Source: Pseudomonas frederiksbergensis
GTDB taxonomy: Bacteria > Pseudomonadota > Gammaproteobacteria > Pseudomonadales > Pseudomonadaceae
NCBI RefSeq assembly: GCF_001952935.1
Contig: NZ_CP018319.1
Coordinates: forward strand, 2,510,501 to 2,574,500
Reading direction: 5' to 3'
Length of the DNA: 64,000 nt
Position numbers and translations under genes: made by a program. The notes under the pieces are model-generated. The model was given only the letters and a program-made list of their open reading frames with translations. It had not been told where the DNA came from and made no database searches. Positions 1 through 8,863 of the stretch are shown here, in pieces; positions within the stretch are counted from its first letter, which is position 1, and each line of letters opens with the position of its first letter.

Positions 1-975
1 GCAGCCGCGTTGGGCGAACACCTGCGGGCCGATTACGGCGATCAGGATCACCTGCGTCAGCTGGCCGATGAAGTCGATCTGGTGACTTTCGAGTTCGAAA
101 GTGTCCCGGCCGAAACCGTCGCATTCCTCTCGCAATTCGTCCCGGTCTACCCGAGCGCCGAAGCCCTGCGCATCGCCCGTGATCGCTGGTTCGAGAAGAG
201 CATGTTCAAGGACCTGGGGATTCCCACCCCGGCGTTCGCCGACATTCAATCGCAAGCCGACCTGGACGCTGCCGTAGCTTCGATCGGTCTGCCGGCCGTG
301 CTGAAAACCCGCACCCTGGGTTACGACGGCAAGGGCCAGAAAGTCCTGCGCAAGCCTGAAGACGTGGCCGGTACGTTCGCCGAACTGGGCAGCGTGGCTT
401 GCCTGCTGGAAGGCTTCGTGCCGTTTACCGGCGAAGTCTCGCTGATTGCCGTGCGTGCCCGCGATGGCGAAACCAGGTTCTATCCGCTGGTTCACAACAC
501 CCACGACAGCGGCATCCTCAAGTTGTCCGTGGCCAGCACCGACCATCCGCTGCAAGCCTTGGCGGAAGACTATTCCAGCCGTGTGCTCAAGCAGCTGAAT
601 TACGTTGGCGTGATGGCGTTCGAGTTCTTTGAAGTCGACGGTGGCCTCAAGGCCAACGAGATCGCCCCGCGTGTACACAACTCGGGTCACTGGACCACTG
701 AAGGTGCCGAGTGCAGCCAGTTCGAAAACCACCTGCGGGCCGTTGCCGGTCTGCCGCTGGGTTCGACGGCCAAGGTCGGCGAGAGCGCGATGCTCAACTT
801 CATCGGCAAAGTGCCGGAGACCGAGAAAGTCCTGGCCATCGCCGATTGCCATCTGCATCACTACGGCAAGGCGTTCAAGGTCGGTCGCAAGGTCGGTCAC
901 GCCAACCTGCGTTGTGCAGACCGCGAAACACTGGCTGCGCAGATCCTCAAGGTCGAAGCCCTCATCGCCGAGTAA
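1..975 (+). CDS. purK: PurK, 5-(carboxyamino)imidazole ribonucleotide synthase (5' end outside window)
   Basis: PurK carries out the ATP- and bicarbonate-dependent carboxylation of aminoimidazole ribonucleotide to N5-CAIR in purine synthesis. The reading frame is open from base 1, and 324 codons are visible. The family is about 360 residues long, so roughly the first 35 residues lie upstream of the window. The ATP-grasp fold is visible: GLPAVLKTRTLGYDGKGQ is the nucleotide-binding region, GFVPFTGEVSLI lies in the central domain, and FEFFEVDGGLKANEIAPRVH holds the metal-binding glutamate and asparagine region. The C-terminal KVLAIADCHLHHYGKAFKVGRKVGH is typical of PurK. The partner purE is probably just upstream, outside the window. 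Identification is firm; only the start is missing. Confidence 0.95.
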   Translation, partial: AAALGEHLRADYGDQDHLRQLADEVDLVTFEFESVPAETVAFLSQFVPVYPSAEALRIARDRWFEKSMFKDLGIPTPAFADIQSQADLDAAVASIGLPAVLKTRTLGYDGKGQKVLRKPEDVAGTFAELGSVACLLEGFVPFTGEVSLIAVRARDGETRFYPLVHNTHDSGILKLSVASTDHPLQALAEDYSSRVLKQLNYVGVMAFEFFEVDGGLKANEIAPRVHNSGHWTTEGAECSQFENHLRAVAGLPLGSTAKVGESAMLNFIGKVPETEKVLAIADCHLHHYGKAFKVGRKVGHANLRCADRETLAAQILKVEALIAE

Positions 976-1084
976 ACAGTTTCATGTGGCAGCGGTGGAA
1001 CCATTCAGGGGCCGCCGTTCTCTCATGGCAAGATGCCAAAGTCTGACTAGGCTTGGACGTAGCACTTAATCAGAGGGAAATGCC

Positions 1085-1330
1085 ATGGGAATTATCGGAA
1101 CCATCTTTATCGGCTTGATCGTCGGCCTGCTGGCGCGGTTCCTGAAGCCGGGCGATGACAAAATGGGTTGGATCATGACCATCCTGCTCGGTATTGGCGG
1201 TTCGCTGGCGGCCACTTACGGCGGCCAGGCTCTGGGCATCTATCATGCGGGCGAAGGTGCAGGCTTCATCGGTGCGCTGGTTGGCGCGGTGGTGTTGCTG
1301 GTGATCTACGGTTTGATCAAAAAGAACTGA
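1085..1330 (+). CDS. GlsB/YeaQ/YmgE family stress-response membrane protein
   Basis: This is an 81-residue, very hydrophobic protein with three predicted membrane segments at about residues 2-18, 27-46 and 56-77. The glycine-rich pattern GLIVGLLARFLKPGDDKMGW followed by ILLGIGGSLAA matches the small transglycosylase-associated (YeaQ/YmgE) family of inner-membrane proteins. In other bacteria this family is induced by general stress, but its biochemical role is unknown. An AGAGGGAAATGCC ribosome-binding region precedes the ATG. It stands alone between purK and a DUF3299 gene. Confidence 0.9.
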   Translation: MGIIGTIFIGLIVGLLARFLKPGDDKMGWIMTILLGIGGSLAATYGGQALGIYHAGEGAGFIGALVGAVVLLVIYGLIKKN

Positions 1331-1419
1331 TTCAAAGCGACAAAGCCCCCTCTGCGCTGCAGGCAGAGCGGGCTAGAATGCTCGGCGTTGCACTGTCCTC
1401 TCCTTTGCCGAGCACCTTC

Positions 1420-1956
1420 ATGCGCCGTCTTCTGCTGACTTTTCTTTTACTGGGCTCGGGCCTCGCCCATGCTGGCGAACTGCCGGAAACCGACTGGCTC
1501 GAACTGATGCCCAAGTCGGACCAGAAAGCCCTCGAGGCCATGCCCGAAATCGATCACAACTCCCCCGAAGCCAATGGCACTTTTACCGAAAAGGGTGGCA
1601 TGAAGCAGAGCAAAGGCCTGCCGGCGGTGATGTATTCGAGCAAAACCGTGGCGTCGATGAACGACAAGAATATCCGCATCGGAGGTTATCCGGTGCCGCT
1701 GGAGTCCGACGCCCAGGGCCGCAGCACACTGTTCTTCCTCGTGCCGTATCCGGGCGCCTGCATCCACGTGCCGCCACCACCCCCAAATCAATTGGTGTTG
1801 GTGCGTTATCCCAAAGGTTTGAAGCTGAATGACATCTACACGCCGCTGTGGGTGACCGGCACGCTGAAGGTCGAGAAGGTCAACAACGACCTGGCTGATG
1901 CAGCGTATGCGCTGGATGCGGCGAAGGTGAGAGTGGTCAAAGAATCGGATCTGTAA
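1420..1956 (+). CDS. DUF3299 domain exported protein
   Basis: This 178-residue protein begins with a signal peptide (MRRLLLTFLLLGSGLAHAG, cleavage expected after AHA). The mature part starts ELPETDWLELMP and contains the conserved DUF3299 core: RIGGYPVPLESD, then LFFLVPYPGACIHVPPPPPN. The Cys-Ile-His-Val-Pro motif is the family hallmark. The function of DUF3299 is unknown, and a periplasmic location is inferred from the signal. The ATG at 1420 is chosen because the signal peptide begins there; the same frame is open further upstream but that part has no protein-like character. Confidence 0.85.
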   Translation: MRRLLLTFLLLGSGLAHAGELPETDWLELMPKSDQKALEAMPEIDHNSPEANGTFTEKGGMKQSKGLPAVMYSSKTVASMNDKNIRIGGYPVPLESDAQGRSTLFFLVPYPGACIHVPPPPPNQLVLVRYPKGLKLNDIYTPLWVTGTLKVEKVNNDLADAAYALDAAKVRVVKESDL

Positions 1957-1980
1957 CGCCAGTAGCTCTGACACCAATCA

Positions 1981-2074
1981 AATGTGGGAGCGGGCTTGCT
2001 CGCGAAGGCGGTGTGTCATTCAACTTTTATGTCGACTGGCACGACGCCTTCGCGAGCAAGCCCGCTCCCACATT
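1981..2074. repeat. REP-like inverted repeat (GTGGGAGCGGGCTTGCTCGCGAA family)
   Basis: Two 30-nt perfect inverted arms (1981-2010 and 2045-2074) flank a 34-nt variable centre. The same arm sequence recurs at 6372, 10552, 14546, 32952 and 41172. This is the doublet (REPIN-type) arrangement common in P. fluorescens-group genomes. It separates the convergent DUF3299 and mutarotase genes, where the hairpin may also limit read-through. Confidence 0.9.
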
Positions 2075-2086
2075 GGTTTTGGGGTG

Positions 2087-2986
2087 TTACAGGGGTTTGC
2101 TGCCGATGTTGACACCCAGGGTATGACTCGCACCCGGCGCCAGCGTCACCACATCATCCATCACGTTCGCCGTTTCAATGCACAGCATGCGCTGCCAGCC
2201 ATCATCGGCCATGTCACTGAACGCTGCGGCGCGTTCAATCCACGGATTCCAGATCACCGCCGAGCGTGAACCGCTGCTGGTCAGCTCGATGCGCCGTTCC
2301 CAGGCCGGATCGATAATGCTCAGCTTCGCAGGGGTATTGAGGTAGATACGGTCGGTCTCGCCGGCAAAACGCAGATCGCCGGTCTGAGTGACGGCTTTCC
2401 AGTCGTCCAGGGTTTCGATGTAACTCAAGCCATCCAGCCCTTCGACATGTACTTCGCGTACATCGCTGACCGCGAAATAGCTGTGCAGCGCCTGGCTGAT
2501 GGTGACGCTGTCAGCACCCTGGTTATGGCTGGTCAGGCTGATATGCAGTTGCTCGTCCAGACGGATGCTCAGCTTCAAATCCACCTGATGCGGCCAGCCC
2601 GGGAAGCCGTCTTCGGGGTAGGGCAGAAGGAATTCCACCTTCAGGCTTTCGCCTTCGGTTTCGATGCCGCCCAGTTCCCAGTCCATTGTCCGGACAAAAC
2701 CGTGGGCGGTTGGCGCTTCGTTGCCGACGCGCATGGCCTGAACGCTCTGCGGGTTGCGCGACAGATTGCCGAACCACGGCCAGCACACCGGAACCCCGGC
2801 GCGGATGCTCTTGCCAGTCTTGAACACGGCCTCGTCGTTGAGCCAGATCAACGGCGGTTCCCCGGCCACTTGATAACTGAGGATGTGTGCGCCCTGCTGG
2901 GCAACCAGCAATTCGGCCTGACCGTGGCGGATGCGCCAGCAGTTCAGTTCATCCAGTTTCACGGCTTCAACGTTGGGCGTGCTCAT
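2087..2986 (-). CDS. D-hexose-6-phosphate mutarotase (YeaD-like aldose epimerase)
   Basis: This 299-residue protein of the galactose mutarotase-like fold interconverts alpha and beta anomers of glucose-6-phosphate-type sugars in the cytoplasm. Family marks include AQQGAHILSYQVAGEPPLIWL near the N-terminus, GVPVCWPWFG, the histidine motif TAHGFVRTMDWEL and ALHSYFAVSDV with the second conserved histidine. WNPWIERAAAFSDM and the closing CIETANV are typical of YeaD. The start at 2986 is preferred over one 11 codons upstream because GAGAG precedes it at suitable spacing and the protein then begins MSTPN. Its 3' end faces a REP element. Confidence 0.9.
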   Translation of the reverse strand: MSTPNVEAVKLDELNCWRIRHGQAELLVAQQGAHILSYQVAGEPPLIWLNDEAVFKTGKSIRAGVPVCWPWFGNLSRNPQSVQAMRVGNEAPTAHGFVRTMDWELGGIETEGESLKVEFLLPYPEDGFPGWPHQVDLKLSIRLDEQLHISLTSHNQGADSVTISQALHSYFAVSDVREVHVEGLDGLSYIETLDDWKAVTQTGDLRFAGETDRIYLNTPAKLSIIDPAWERRIELTSSGSRSAVIWNPWIERAAAFSDMADDGWQRMLCIETANVMDDVVTLAPGASHTLGVNIGSKPL

Positions 2987-3043
2987 GGGGCAACTCTCGA
3001 TCAGGAACAATGACTGCAATGGACCGCAGAAAGGTCGCAGTGT

Positions 3044-3448
3044 TTAACGAGCTCTTGGCGGAACAGAACGGGTGCGACCGCTGCCGTCGATCGCGACAAA
3101 CACAAACACGGCTTCAGTCACCTTACGCCATTCGCTGGACAGCGGATCGTCACTCCAGACCTCGACCATCATCTGAATCGAGCTGCGGCCGATTTCCAAC
3201 GCCTGGGTATAAAAGGAGAGCTGAGCGCCCACCGCTACCGGAACCAGAAACGCCATGCGGTCGATCGCAACCGTAGCCACGCGGCCACCCGCGACTTTGC
3301 TGGCCATTGCGGTGCCGGCCAAATCCATCTGCGACACCAGCCAACCGCCGAAAATATCGCCGAAGCCGTTGGTTTCGCGGGGAAGCGCGGTAATTTGCAG
3401 GGCCAGGTCGCCTTGCGGGATTGGATCTTCTTGTTCGAGCTCTATCAT
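3044..3448 (-). CDS. YciA-type acyl-CoA thioesterase (hotdog fold)
   Basis: This 134-residue protein is a single hotdog domain that hydrolyses acyl-CoA to free acid and CoA. The segment ETNGFGDIFGGWLVSQMDLAG holds the family motif (N...G.IFGGW...D) with the catalytic aspartate, and GRVATVAIDRMAFLVPVAVG is the following conserved strand. The length fits YciA. The gene diverges from the MFS transporter gene to its right. The fold assignment is firm; the physiological substrate is not visible from the sequence. Confidence 0.88.
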   Translation of the reverse strand: MIELEQEDPIPQGDLALQITALPRETNGFGDIFGGWLVSQMDLAGTAMASKVAGGRVATVAIDRMAFLVPVAVGAQLSFYTQALEIGRSSIQMMVEVWSDDPLSSEWRKVTEAVFVFVAIDGSGRTRSVPPRAR

Positions 3449-3810
3449 GCCGGGGGTGCCTCTGACCCGTGACTCTCATAAGTACTTCAGGTGAATAGCC
3501 GTCTCAAGGAAAAACGATTCAGCCCCGAACATACTACGTTCGTCACGTTTTTCGTAAGGCGCCTAAAGGGAAACTCTGCGAAATCGACTGGTAGAGCCAG
3601 CAGCGTCTTCGCACAGCAACCCTTGCAAGCTGTCGCAAGATTGCGAGTATATCGATCGGTAGACTCCGAGACGACCGTCCGGTTCTCATTTCGACCGTCA
3701 ATTACGCACCTCTATGTGCTTTTTCGAACAATTTGCTATCGTGCCGGACCTGCCCAAGCCTCAGCCAGCGTTGTTGGGGTTGCAGATCCGACTATAAGAG
3801 AAGCCTTGCC
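3449..3810. other. Divergent intergenic region, thioesterase / MFS transporter
   Basis: These 362 bases separate two divergent genes and must hold both promoters. The left two-thirds are less GC-rich than the flanking genes. A TCCGAC-TATAAGAGAAG segment just before 3811 supplies the transporter's ribosome-binding site. No convincing RNA gene, operator or conserved palindrome was recognised. A short open frame that crosses the region does not look like protein. Confidence 0.5.
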
Positions 3811-5109
3811 ATGACCACAGCGCCCTCGAGCATCGCGCAGCCCACTCAATCCGCACGTCCGCTGACCCGCAGCGATTACAAGACTTTATCGCTGTCTGCC
3901 CTGGGCGGTGCGCTGGAGTTTTACGACTTCATCATCTTCGTGTTCTTCGCCACGGTGGTCGGCAAGCTGTTCTTCCCGGCCGACATGCCCGAGTGGCTGC
4001 GCTTGATGCAGACTTTCGGGATCTTTGCCGCCGGCTACCTGGCGCGGCCGCTGGGCGGCATCGTCATGGCGCATTTTGGCGACCTGCTGGGACGCAAGAA
4101 GATGTTCACCCTGAGCATTTTCATGATGGCGGTGCCGACCCTGATCATGGGTCTGCTGCCGACTTACGCGCAGATCGGCATGTGGGCGCCGATCCTGTTG
4201 CTGCTGATGCGCGTGATTCAGGGCGCTGCGATTGGCGGTGAAGTGCCGGGCGCGTGGGTATTCGTTTCCGAACACGTGCCGCAGCGGCACATTGGCTACG
4301 CCTGCGGCACCCTGACCTGCGGCCTGACGGCCGGTATCCTGCTGGGCTCGCTGGTCGCCACCGCGATCAACAGCATTTACACCCCGGTCGAAGTCTCGGA
4401 TTACGCCTGGCGGATTCCTTTCCTGCTGGGTGGCGTATTCGGCCTGTTCTCGGTTTACCTGCGCCGCTGGTTGCACGAGACGCCGGTATTCGCCGAGCTG
4501 CAACTGCGCAAGGCCCTGGCAGAAGAAGTGCCGCTGCGGGCCGTGTTGCGCGACCATCGCGGGGCGATCCTGATTTCCATGCTGCTGACCTGGCTGCTGT
4601 CCGCCGGCATCATCGTGGTCATCCTCATGACCCCGACCGTGCTGCAGACCGTCTACCACTTCTCGCCAACCACCGCGTTACAGGCCAACAGCCTGGCGAT
4701 CGTATTTCTGAGCCTGGGCTGTGTCGCCTCCGGTGTACTGGCGGACCGCTTCGGCGCGGGTCGTGTCTTCGTGTTCGGCAGTGCTGCGTTGCTGATCAGT
4801 TCCTGGACCTTTTACCACAGCCTGTTCAACCACCCGGACTGGCTGTTTCCGATGTACGCCTTGACCGGTTTGCTGGTCGGCACCATCGGTGCGGTGCCGT
4901 ATGTGATGGTCAAAGCCTTCCCGGCGGTGGTGCGCTTCAGCGGGTTGTCGTTCTCCTACAACCTGGCCTACGCCATCTTCGGCGGCCTGACCCCGATGGT
5001 TGTCACCTTGCTGCTCAAGGAAAGCCCGATGGGACCTGCCTATTACGTAGCGATCATCTGCGGTGTCGGGGTTCTGGTGGGCGCGTATCTCTGGAAGAAA
5101 GGTCGCTGA
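3811..5109 (+). CDS. MFS transporter, metabolite:H+ symporter (MHS) family
   Basis: This 432-residue membrane protein has about twelve hydrophobic segments and would move a small organic acid or osmolyte with protons across the inner membrane. The opening ALGGALEFYDFIIFVFFATVVG is typical of the MHS subfamily (ProP, ShiA, KgtP relatives). ARPLGGIVMAHFGDLLGRKK is the loop 2-3 MFS signature. RVIQGAAIGGEVPGAW matches helix 5 of the family. The start at 3811 follows AAGAGAAG; an upstream in-frame ATG gives a non-hydrophobic, unlikely extension. The substrate cannot be told from the sequence. Confidence 0.88.
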   Translation: MTTAPSSIAQPTQSARPLTRSDYKTLSLSALGGALEFYDFIIFVFFATVVGKLFFPADMPEWLRLMQTFGIFAAGYLARPLGGIVMAHFGDLLGRKKMFTLSIFMMAVPTLIMGLLPTYAQIGMWAPILLLLMRVIQGAAIGGEVPGAWVFVSEHVPQRHIGYACGTLTCGLTAGILLGSLVATAINSIYTPVEVSDYAWRIPFLLGGVFGLFSVYLRRWLHETPVFAELQLRKALAEEVPLRAVLRDHRGAILISMLLTWLLSAGIIVVILMTPTVLQTVYHFSPTTALQANSLAIVFLSLGCVASGVLADRFGAGRVFVFGSAALLISSWTFYHSLFNHPDWLFPMYALTGLLVGTIGAVPYVMVKAFPAVVRFSGLSFSYNLAYAIFGGLTPMVVTLLLKESPMGPAYYVAIICGVGVLVGAYLWKKGR

Positions 5110-5119
5110 ACACGTAACC

Positions 5120-5230
5120 GATCGTTCCCATGCTCCGCGTGGGAATGCATCCCGTGACGCTCCGCGTCACCTCTCACAGCGGACGCAGAGCGTCCATGGC
5201 GGCATTCCCACGCAGAGCATGGGAACGATC
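5120..5230. repeat. Long inverted repeat of the GATCGTTCCCACGC family
   Basis: The outer arms GATCGTTCCCATGCTCCGCG and its imperfect complement (ending CATGGGAACGATC at 5230) enclose two smaller nested palindromes, TGACGCTCCGCGTCA and GGACGCAGAGCGTCC. The same family appears as a minimal hairpin at 13518-13550 and as a partial copy at 63395-63447. It lies between the MFS gene and pstS and may act as a transcript-end structure, but it has no T-run. Confidence 0.8.
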
Positions 5231-5247
5231 TGTCGCTACATGCTGGC

Positions 5248-5265
5248 CTTTCATCTAATTGTCAT
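5248..5265 (+). promoter_or_regulatory. Pho box upstream of pstS (PhoB binding)
   Basis: CTTTCAT-CTAA-TTGTCAT is a pair of 7-mers with 4-nt spacing, close to the PhoB consensus CTGTCAT-AWAW-CTGTMAY. It is oriented toward pstS and sits about 78 nt before its ATG. It is directly readable, and activation under phosphate starvation follows from the known regulon. Confidence 0.8.
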
Positions 5266-5342
5266 ATTTCAGCCATAGAGTGTTCACACGGCCTGCTGAT
5301 ACTTGGCCCCGACTTAACACACCTATCTGCTAGGAGTAAGGC

Positions 5343-6341
5343 ATGAAACTGAAGCGTTTGATGGCGGCAATGACTTTTGTCGCTGCTGGCGTTGCGACTG
5401 CCAACGCGGTTGCCGCTGTTGACCCTGCTATCCCGAGCTACACCAAGACCACTGGTGTGTCGGGCAACCTGTCCAGCGTCGGCTCCGATACCCTGGCCAA
5501 CCTCATGACCCTGTGGGCTGAGAACTACAAAAAAGAATACCCGAACGTAAATATCCAGATTCAGGCTGCCGGTTCTTCTACCGCGCCACCTGCGTTGACT
5601 GAAGGCACCGCTAACCTGGGCCCGATGAGCCGCAAGATGAAGGACAACGAACTTCAGGCCTTCGAAACCAAGTATGGCTACAAGCCAACCGCAATCCCGG
5701 TTGCCGTGGATGCCCTGGCGGTCTTCGTTCACAAAGACAACCCGATCCAGCACATGACCATGGAACAGGTCGACGCGATCTTCTCCTCGACGCGTCTGTG
5801 CGGCGCCAAAGCCGACGTGAAAACCTGGGGCGACCTGGGTGTGACCGGCGACCTGGCCAACAAGCCGGTTCAACTGTTTGGTCGTAACTCGGTATCCGGC
5901 ACCTATGGCTACTTCAAAGAAGAAGCCCTGTGCAAAGGCGACTACAAGCCAAACGTCAACGAACAACCAGGCTCGGCTTCGGTCGTGCAGTCGATCAGCT
6001 CCTCGCTGAACGGCGTGGGTTACTCGGGTATCGGCTACAAGACCGCCAGCGTGAAGACCGTGGCCCTGGCCAAGAAAGGCAGCACCGAGTTCGTTGAAGA
6101 CACCGAAGAAAACGCCCTGAACGGCAAGTACCCGCTGTCGCGTTTCCTCTACGTTTACGTCAACAAAGCCCCGAACAAGCCTCTGGCCCCGCTGGAAGCC
6201 GAGTTCGTGAAGCTGATTCTGTCCAAACAGGGTCAGGAAGTGGTTGTGAAAGACGGCTACATCCCGCTGCCAGCCAAGGTTGCTGCAAAAGCACTGGCTG
6301 ACCTGGGTCTGCAAGAAGGTAACAACGTAGCAAAAAAGTAA
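5343..6341 (+). CDS. pstS: PstS, periplasmic phosphate-binding protein
   Basis: PstS captures inorganic phosphate and delivers it to the PstCAB transporter. The 332-residue precursor has a signal peptide ending NAVAA near residue 25. Phosphate-binding marks include the early [11 protein letters not shown] region, [24 protein letters not shown], and the [18 protein letters not shown] segment, all characteristic of the Pseudomonas PstS type that is distinct from E. coli PstS. GGAG precedes the start. A Pho box lies upstream, and the transcript is followed by a 27-nt hairpin plus a REP, which could set a higher pstS than pstCAB level. Confidence 0.95.
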   Translation: MKLKRLMAAMTFVAAGVATANAVAAVDPAIPSYTKTTGVSGNLSSVGSDTLANLMTLWAENYKKEYPNVNIQIQAAGSSTAPPALTEGTANLGPMSRKMKDNELQAFETKYGYKPTAIPVAVDALAVFVHKDNPIQHMTMEQVDAIFSSTRLCGAKADVKTWGDLGVTGDLANKPVQLFGRNSVSGTYGYFKEEALCKGDYKPNVNEQPGSASVVQSISSSLNGVGYSGIGYKTASVKTVALAKKGSTEFVEDTEENALNGKYPLSRFLYVYVNKAPNKPLAPLEAEFVKLILSKQGQEVVVKDGYIPLPAKVAAKALADLGLQEGNNVAKK

Positions 6342-6345
6342 AACC

Positions 6346-6463
6346 TTGAGTCCGGGGTAAACCCGGACTCAATGTGGGAGCGGGCTTGCTCGCGAAAGCG
6401 GTGGATCAATCGACATTGATGTTGAAAGTGACGGCCCCTTCGCGAGCAAGCCCGCTCCCACAT
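6346..6463. repeat. 3' hairpin of pstS plus REP doublet
   Basis: TTGAGTCCGGG-GTAA-CCCGGACTCAA (6346-6372) is a near-perfect hairpin just after the pstS stop. It abuts a REP doublet (6372-6463) with arms ATGTGGGAGCGGGCTTGCTC. There is no long T-run, so transcript stabilisation or partial termination is as likely as full termination. Confidence 0.8.
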
Positions 6464-6525
6464 ACCCCCCAAATTTCCGGTCCACTGCCAGTTCCCGCTG
6501 GCGGCGGATTTGTTGCGTCACTGCA

Positions 6526-6543
6526 TTGTCATCTTTCTGTCAT
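6526..6543 (+). promoter_or_regulatory. Pho box upstream of pstC
   Basis: TTGTCAT-CTTT-CTGTCAT is an excellent 7-4-7 PhoB site, 22 nt before the pstC ATG at 6566. It indicates that pstCAB-phoU has its own PhoB-activated promoter separate from that of pstS. Confidence 0.85.
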
Positions 6544-6565
6544 ACAGGATCGCTAGGGTGTGCGA

Positions 6566-8848
6566 ATGAATGATCTGGCCAACTCCACCATGACTACAAA
6601 TCCCCCCAAGCGAATTGACTTCAATACGCCTGAGCTGCAACGCAAGCGCCGTATTCGTGCGCTTAAAGATCGCCTGACCCGCTGGTACGTCCTCGTGGGC
6701 GGCCTCGCCGTTCTCGGCGCGATCACGCTGATCTTTTTCTTCCTCGCTTACGTTGTCGCACCGCTGTTCCAGGGTGCCGACCTGACCTCCAAGGACGCCA
6801 TCACGCCCGCCTGGATGCAAGACGCCGGCAAGCCGTTGATGATCTCCCTGGAAGAACAGAACCAGGTCGCCATGCGGGTTTCCGACAAGGGCCAGGCGCT
6901 GTTCTTCGATATCGACAGTGGCGCTGAACTCAAGCGTGTCGATCTGTTGATTCCGGCCGGCACCACCGTGACCTCGATCGGCGAAGACCAACCGGGCCAT
7001 CCCTTGGTGGCGGTGGGCTTGTCCAACGGCCAGGCGCTGGTGTTCCGTCACACTTATAAAGTCAGCTACCCGGACGGCAAGAAAACCATCTCGCCAGCCA
7101 TTGAATACCCGTACGGTGAAACGCCGATCGTGCTGAACGAGGCGGGCGGAGCCCTTGAGCACGTCAGCCTCAACGCGAGCGATTCGACGCTGATGCTGGT
7201 CGGCTCCACCGGTTCTCAGCTCAATGTTTTGTCGCTGACCAGCGAAGAAAACATGATGACCGGCGAAATCACCCACGAGCAGAAGCGCATCGATCTGCCG
7301 CAAATGACCGAGCCGGTGAAGAACATCTTCGTCGACCCGCGTCAGCAGTGGCTGTACGTGATTAACGGTCGTGCCCAGGCCGACGTGTTCAGCCTGCGCG
7401 ACAAGAGCCTCAACGGTCGCTACAAACTGCTGGAAAACGGTGACGCCCAAATCACCGCCGCCACTCAATTGGTGGGCGGCATTTCCTTGATCATCGGCGA
7501 CTCCTCCGGCGGCCTGGCCCAGTGGTTCATGGCGCGCGACCCGGATGGCGAACTGCGTCTGAAGCAAATTCGAACGTTCCAGATGGGCACCACGCCAATC
7601 GTTGAAATCTCGGCCGAAGAACGTCGCAAAGGCTTCATCGCCCTGGATGCTTCCGGCAAGCTCGGCGTGTTCCACAGCACCGCCCACCGCACCTTGCTGG
7701 TGGACCAAGTCGTCGAAGGCCAAGGCATTTTCGGTCTGTCGCCACGGGCCAACCGGGTGATCGTGGAAGCGGGCGGCAAGATTCAACCGTTGCTGCTCGA
7801 CAACCCACACCCGGAGGTTTCCTGGAGCGCGTTGTGGAGCAAGGTCTGGTACGAGAACTACGACGAGCCTAAATACGTCTGGCAATCGACCGCCGCCAAC
7901 ACTGACTTCGAACCCAAGCTGAGCCTGTCTCCGCTGACGTTCGGTACCTTGAAAGCTGCGTTCTACGCCATGCTGCTGGCCGCTCCACTGGCCGTCGCCG
8001 CTGCGATCTACACCGCGTACTTCATGGCCCCGGGCATGCGCCGCAAGGTCAAACCGGTGATCGAGCTGATGGAAGCGATGCCGACGGTAATCCTCGGTTT
8101 CTTCGCCGGTCTGTTCCTCGCACCGTATGTGGAAGGACATCTGCCGGGCATCTTCAGCCTGTTGCTGTTGATGCCGATCGGCATCCTGGTCGCCGGTTTC
8201 ACCTTCAGTCGCCTGCCTGAATCGCTGCGCCTGCGGGTGCCGGACGGTTGGGAAAGTGCGATCCTGATTCCGGTGATCCTGTTGGTGGGCTGGCTCTCGC
8301 TGTACATGAGCCCGTACATGGAAACCTGGTTCTTCGGCGGCGACATGCGCATGTGGATCTCCCACGACCTGGGCATCACCTACGACCAGCGCAACGCTCT
8401 GGTGGTCGGTCTGGCCATGGGCTTCGCGGTGATCCCGAACATCTACTCCATCGCCGAAGACGCCGTGTTCAGCGTGCCTCGCGGGTTGACCCTCGGTTCC
8501 CTGGCCCTCGGCGCCACGCCGTGGCAGACCATGACGCGCGTGGTGATCCTCACCGCCAGCCCGGGCATCTTCTCGGCGCTGATGATCGGCATGGGCCGTG
8601 CGGTGGGTGAAACCATGATCGTGCTGATGGCCACCGGCAACACCCCGGTCATGGAAATGAACCTGTTCGAAGGCCTGCGCACCCTGGCCGCCAACGTTGC
8701 GGTGGAAATGCCCGAATCGGAAGTCGGCGGCAGCCACTACCGCGTGCTTTTCCTCTCGGCGCTGGTGCTGCTGTTGTTCACCTTCGTCATGAACACCCTC
8801 GCGGAACTGATTCGTCAGCGTCTGCGCAAGAAATACTCGTCGCTTTAA
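6566..8848 (+). CDS. pstC: PstC, phosphate ABC transporter permease (long Pseudomonas form)
   Basis: PstC is one of two inner-membrane permeases of the high-affinity phosphate transporter. At 760 residues it is more than twice the E. coli length. One membrane helix (about 38-60) is followed by a periplasmic stretch of roughly 400 residues before the permease domain (about 470-760). That permease domain carries the ABC-coupling loop with GLTLGSLALGATPWQTMTRV and GRAVGETMIVLMATG. The ATG at 6566 follows TAGGG at good spacing; a GTG two codons upstream is possible. It is followed after 15 nt by pstA. Confidence 0.93.
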   Translation: MNDLANSTMTTNPPKRIDFNTPELQRKRRIRALKDRLTRWYVLVGGLAVLGAITLIFFFLAYVVAPLFQGADLTSKDAITPAWMQDAGKPLMISLEEQNQVAMRVSDKGQALFFDIDSGAELKRVDLLIPAGTTVTSIGEDQPGHPLVAVGLSNGQALVFRHTYKVSYPDGKKTISPAIEYPYGETPIVLNEAGGALEHVSLNASDSTLMLVGSTGSQLNVLSLTSEENMMTGEITHEQKRIDLPQMTEPVKNIFVDPRQQWLYVINGRAQADVFSLRDKSLNGRYKLLENGDAQITAATQLVGGISLIIGDSSGGLAQWFMARDPDGELRLKQIRTFQMGTTPIVEISAEERRKGFIALDASGKLGVFHSTAHRTLLVDQVVEGQGIFGLSPRANRVIVEAGGKIQPLLLDNPHPEVSWSALWSKVWYENYDEPKYVWQSTAANTDFEPKLSLSPLTFGTLKAAFYAMLLAAPLAVAAAIYTAYFMAPGMRRKVKPVIELMEAMPTVILGFFAGLFLAPYVEGHLPGIFSLLLLMPIGILVAGFTFSRLPESLRLRVPDGWESAILIPVILLVGWLSLYMSPYMETWFFGGDMRMWISHDLGITYDQRNALVVGLAMGFAVIPNIYSIAEDAVFSVPRGLTLGSLALGATPWQTMTRVVILTASPGIFSALMIGMGRAVGETMIVLMATGNTPVMEMNLFEGLRTLAANVAVEMPESEVGGSHYRVLFLSALVLLLFTFVMNTLAELIRQRLRKKYSSL

Positions 8849-8863
8849 GAAAGGTAGAAGTCT

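Noticed and set aside
3491..3814. Open frame of 107 codons in the thioesterase / MFS intergenic region
   Set aside because: Composition is not protein-like and it overlaps the MFS start and its ribosome-binding site.
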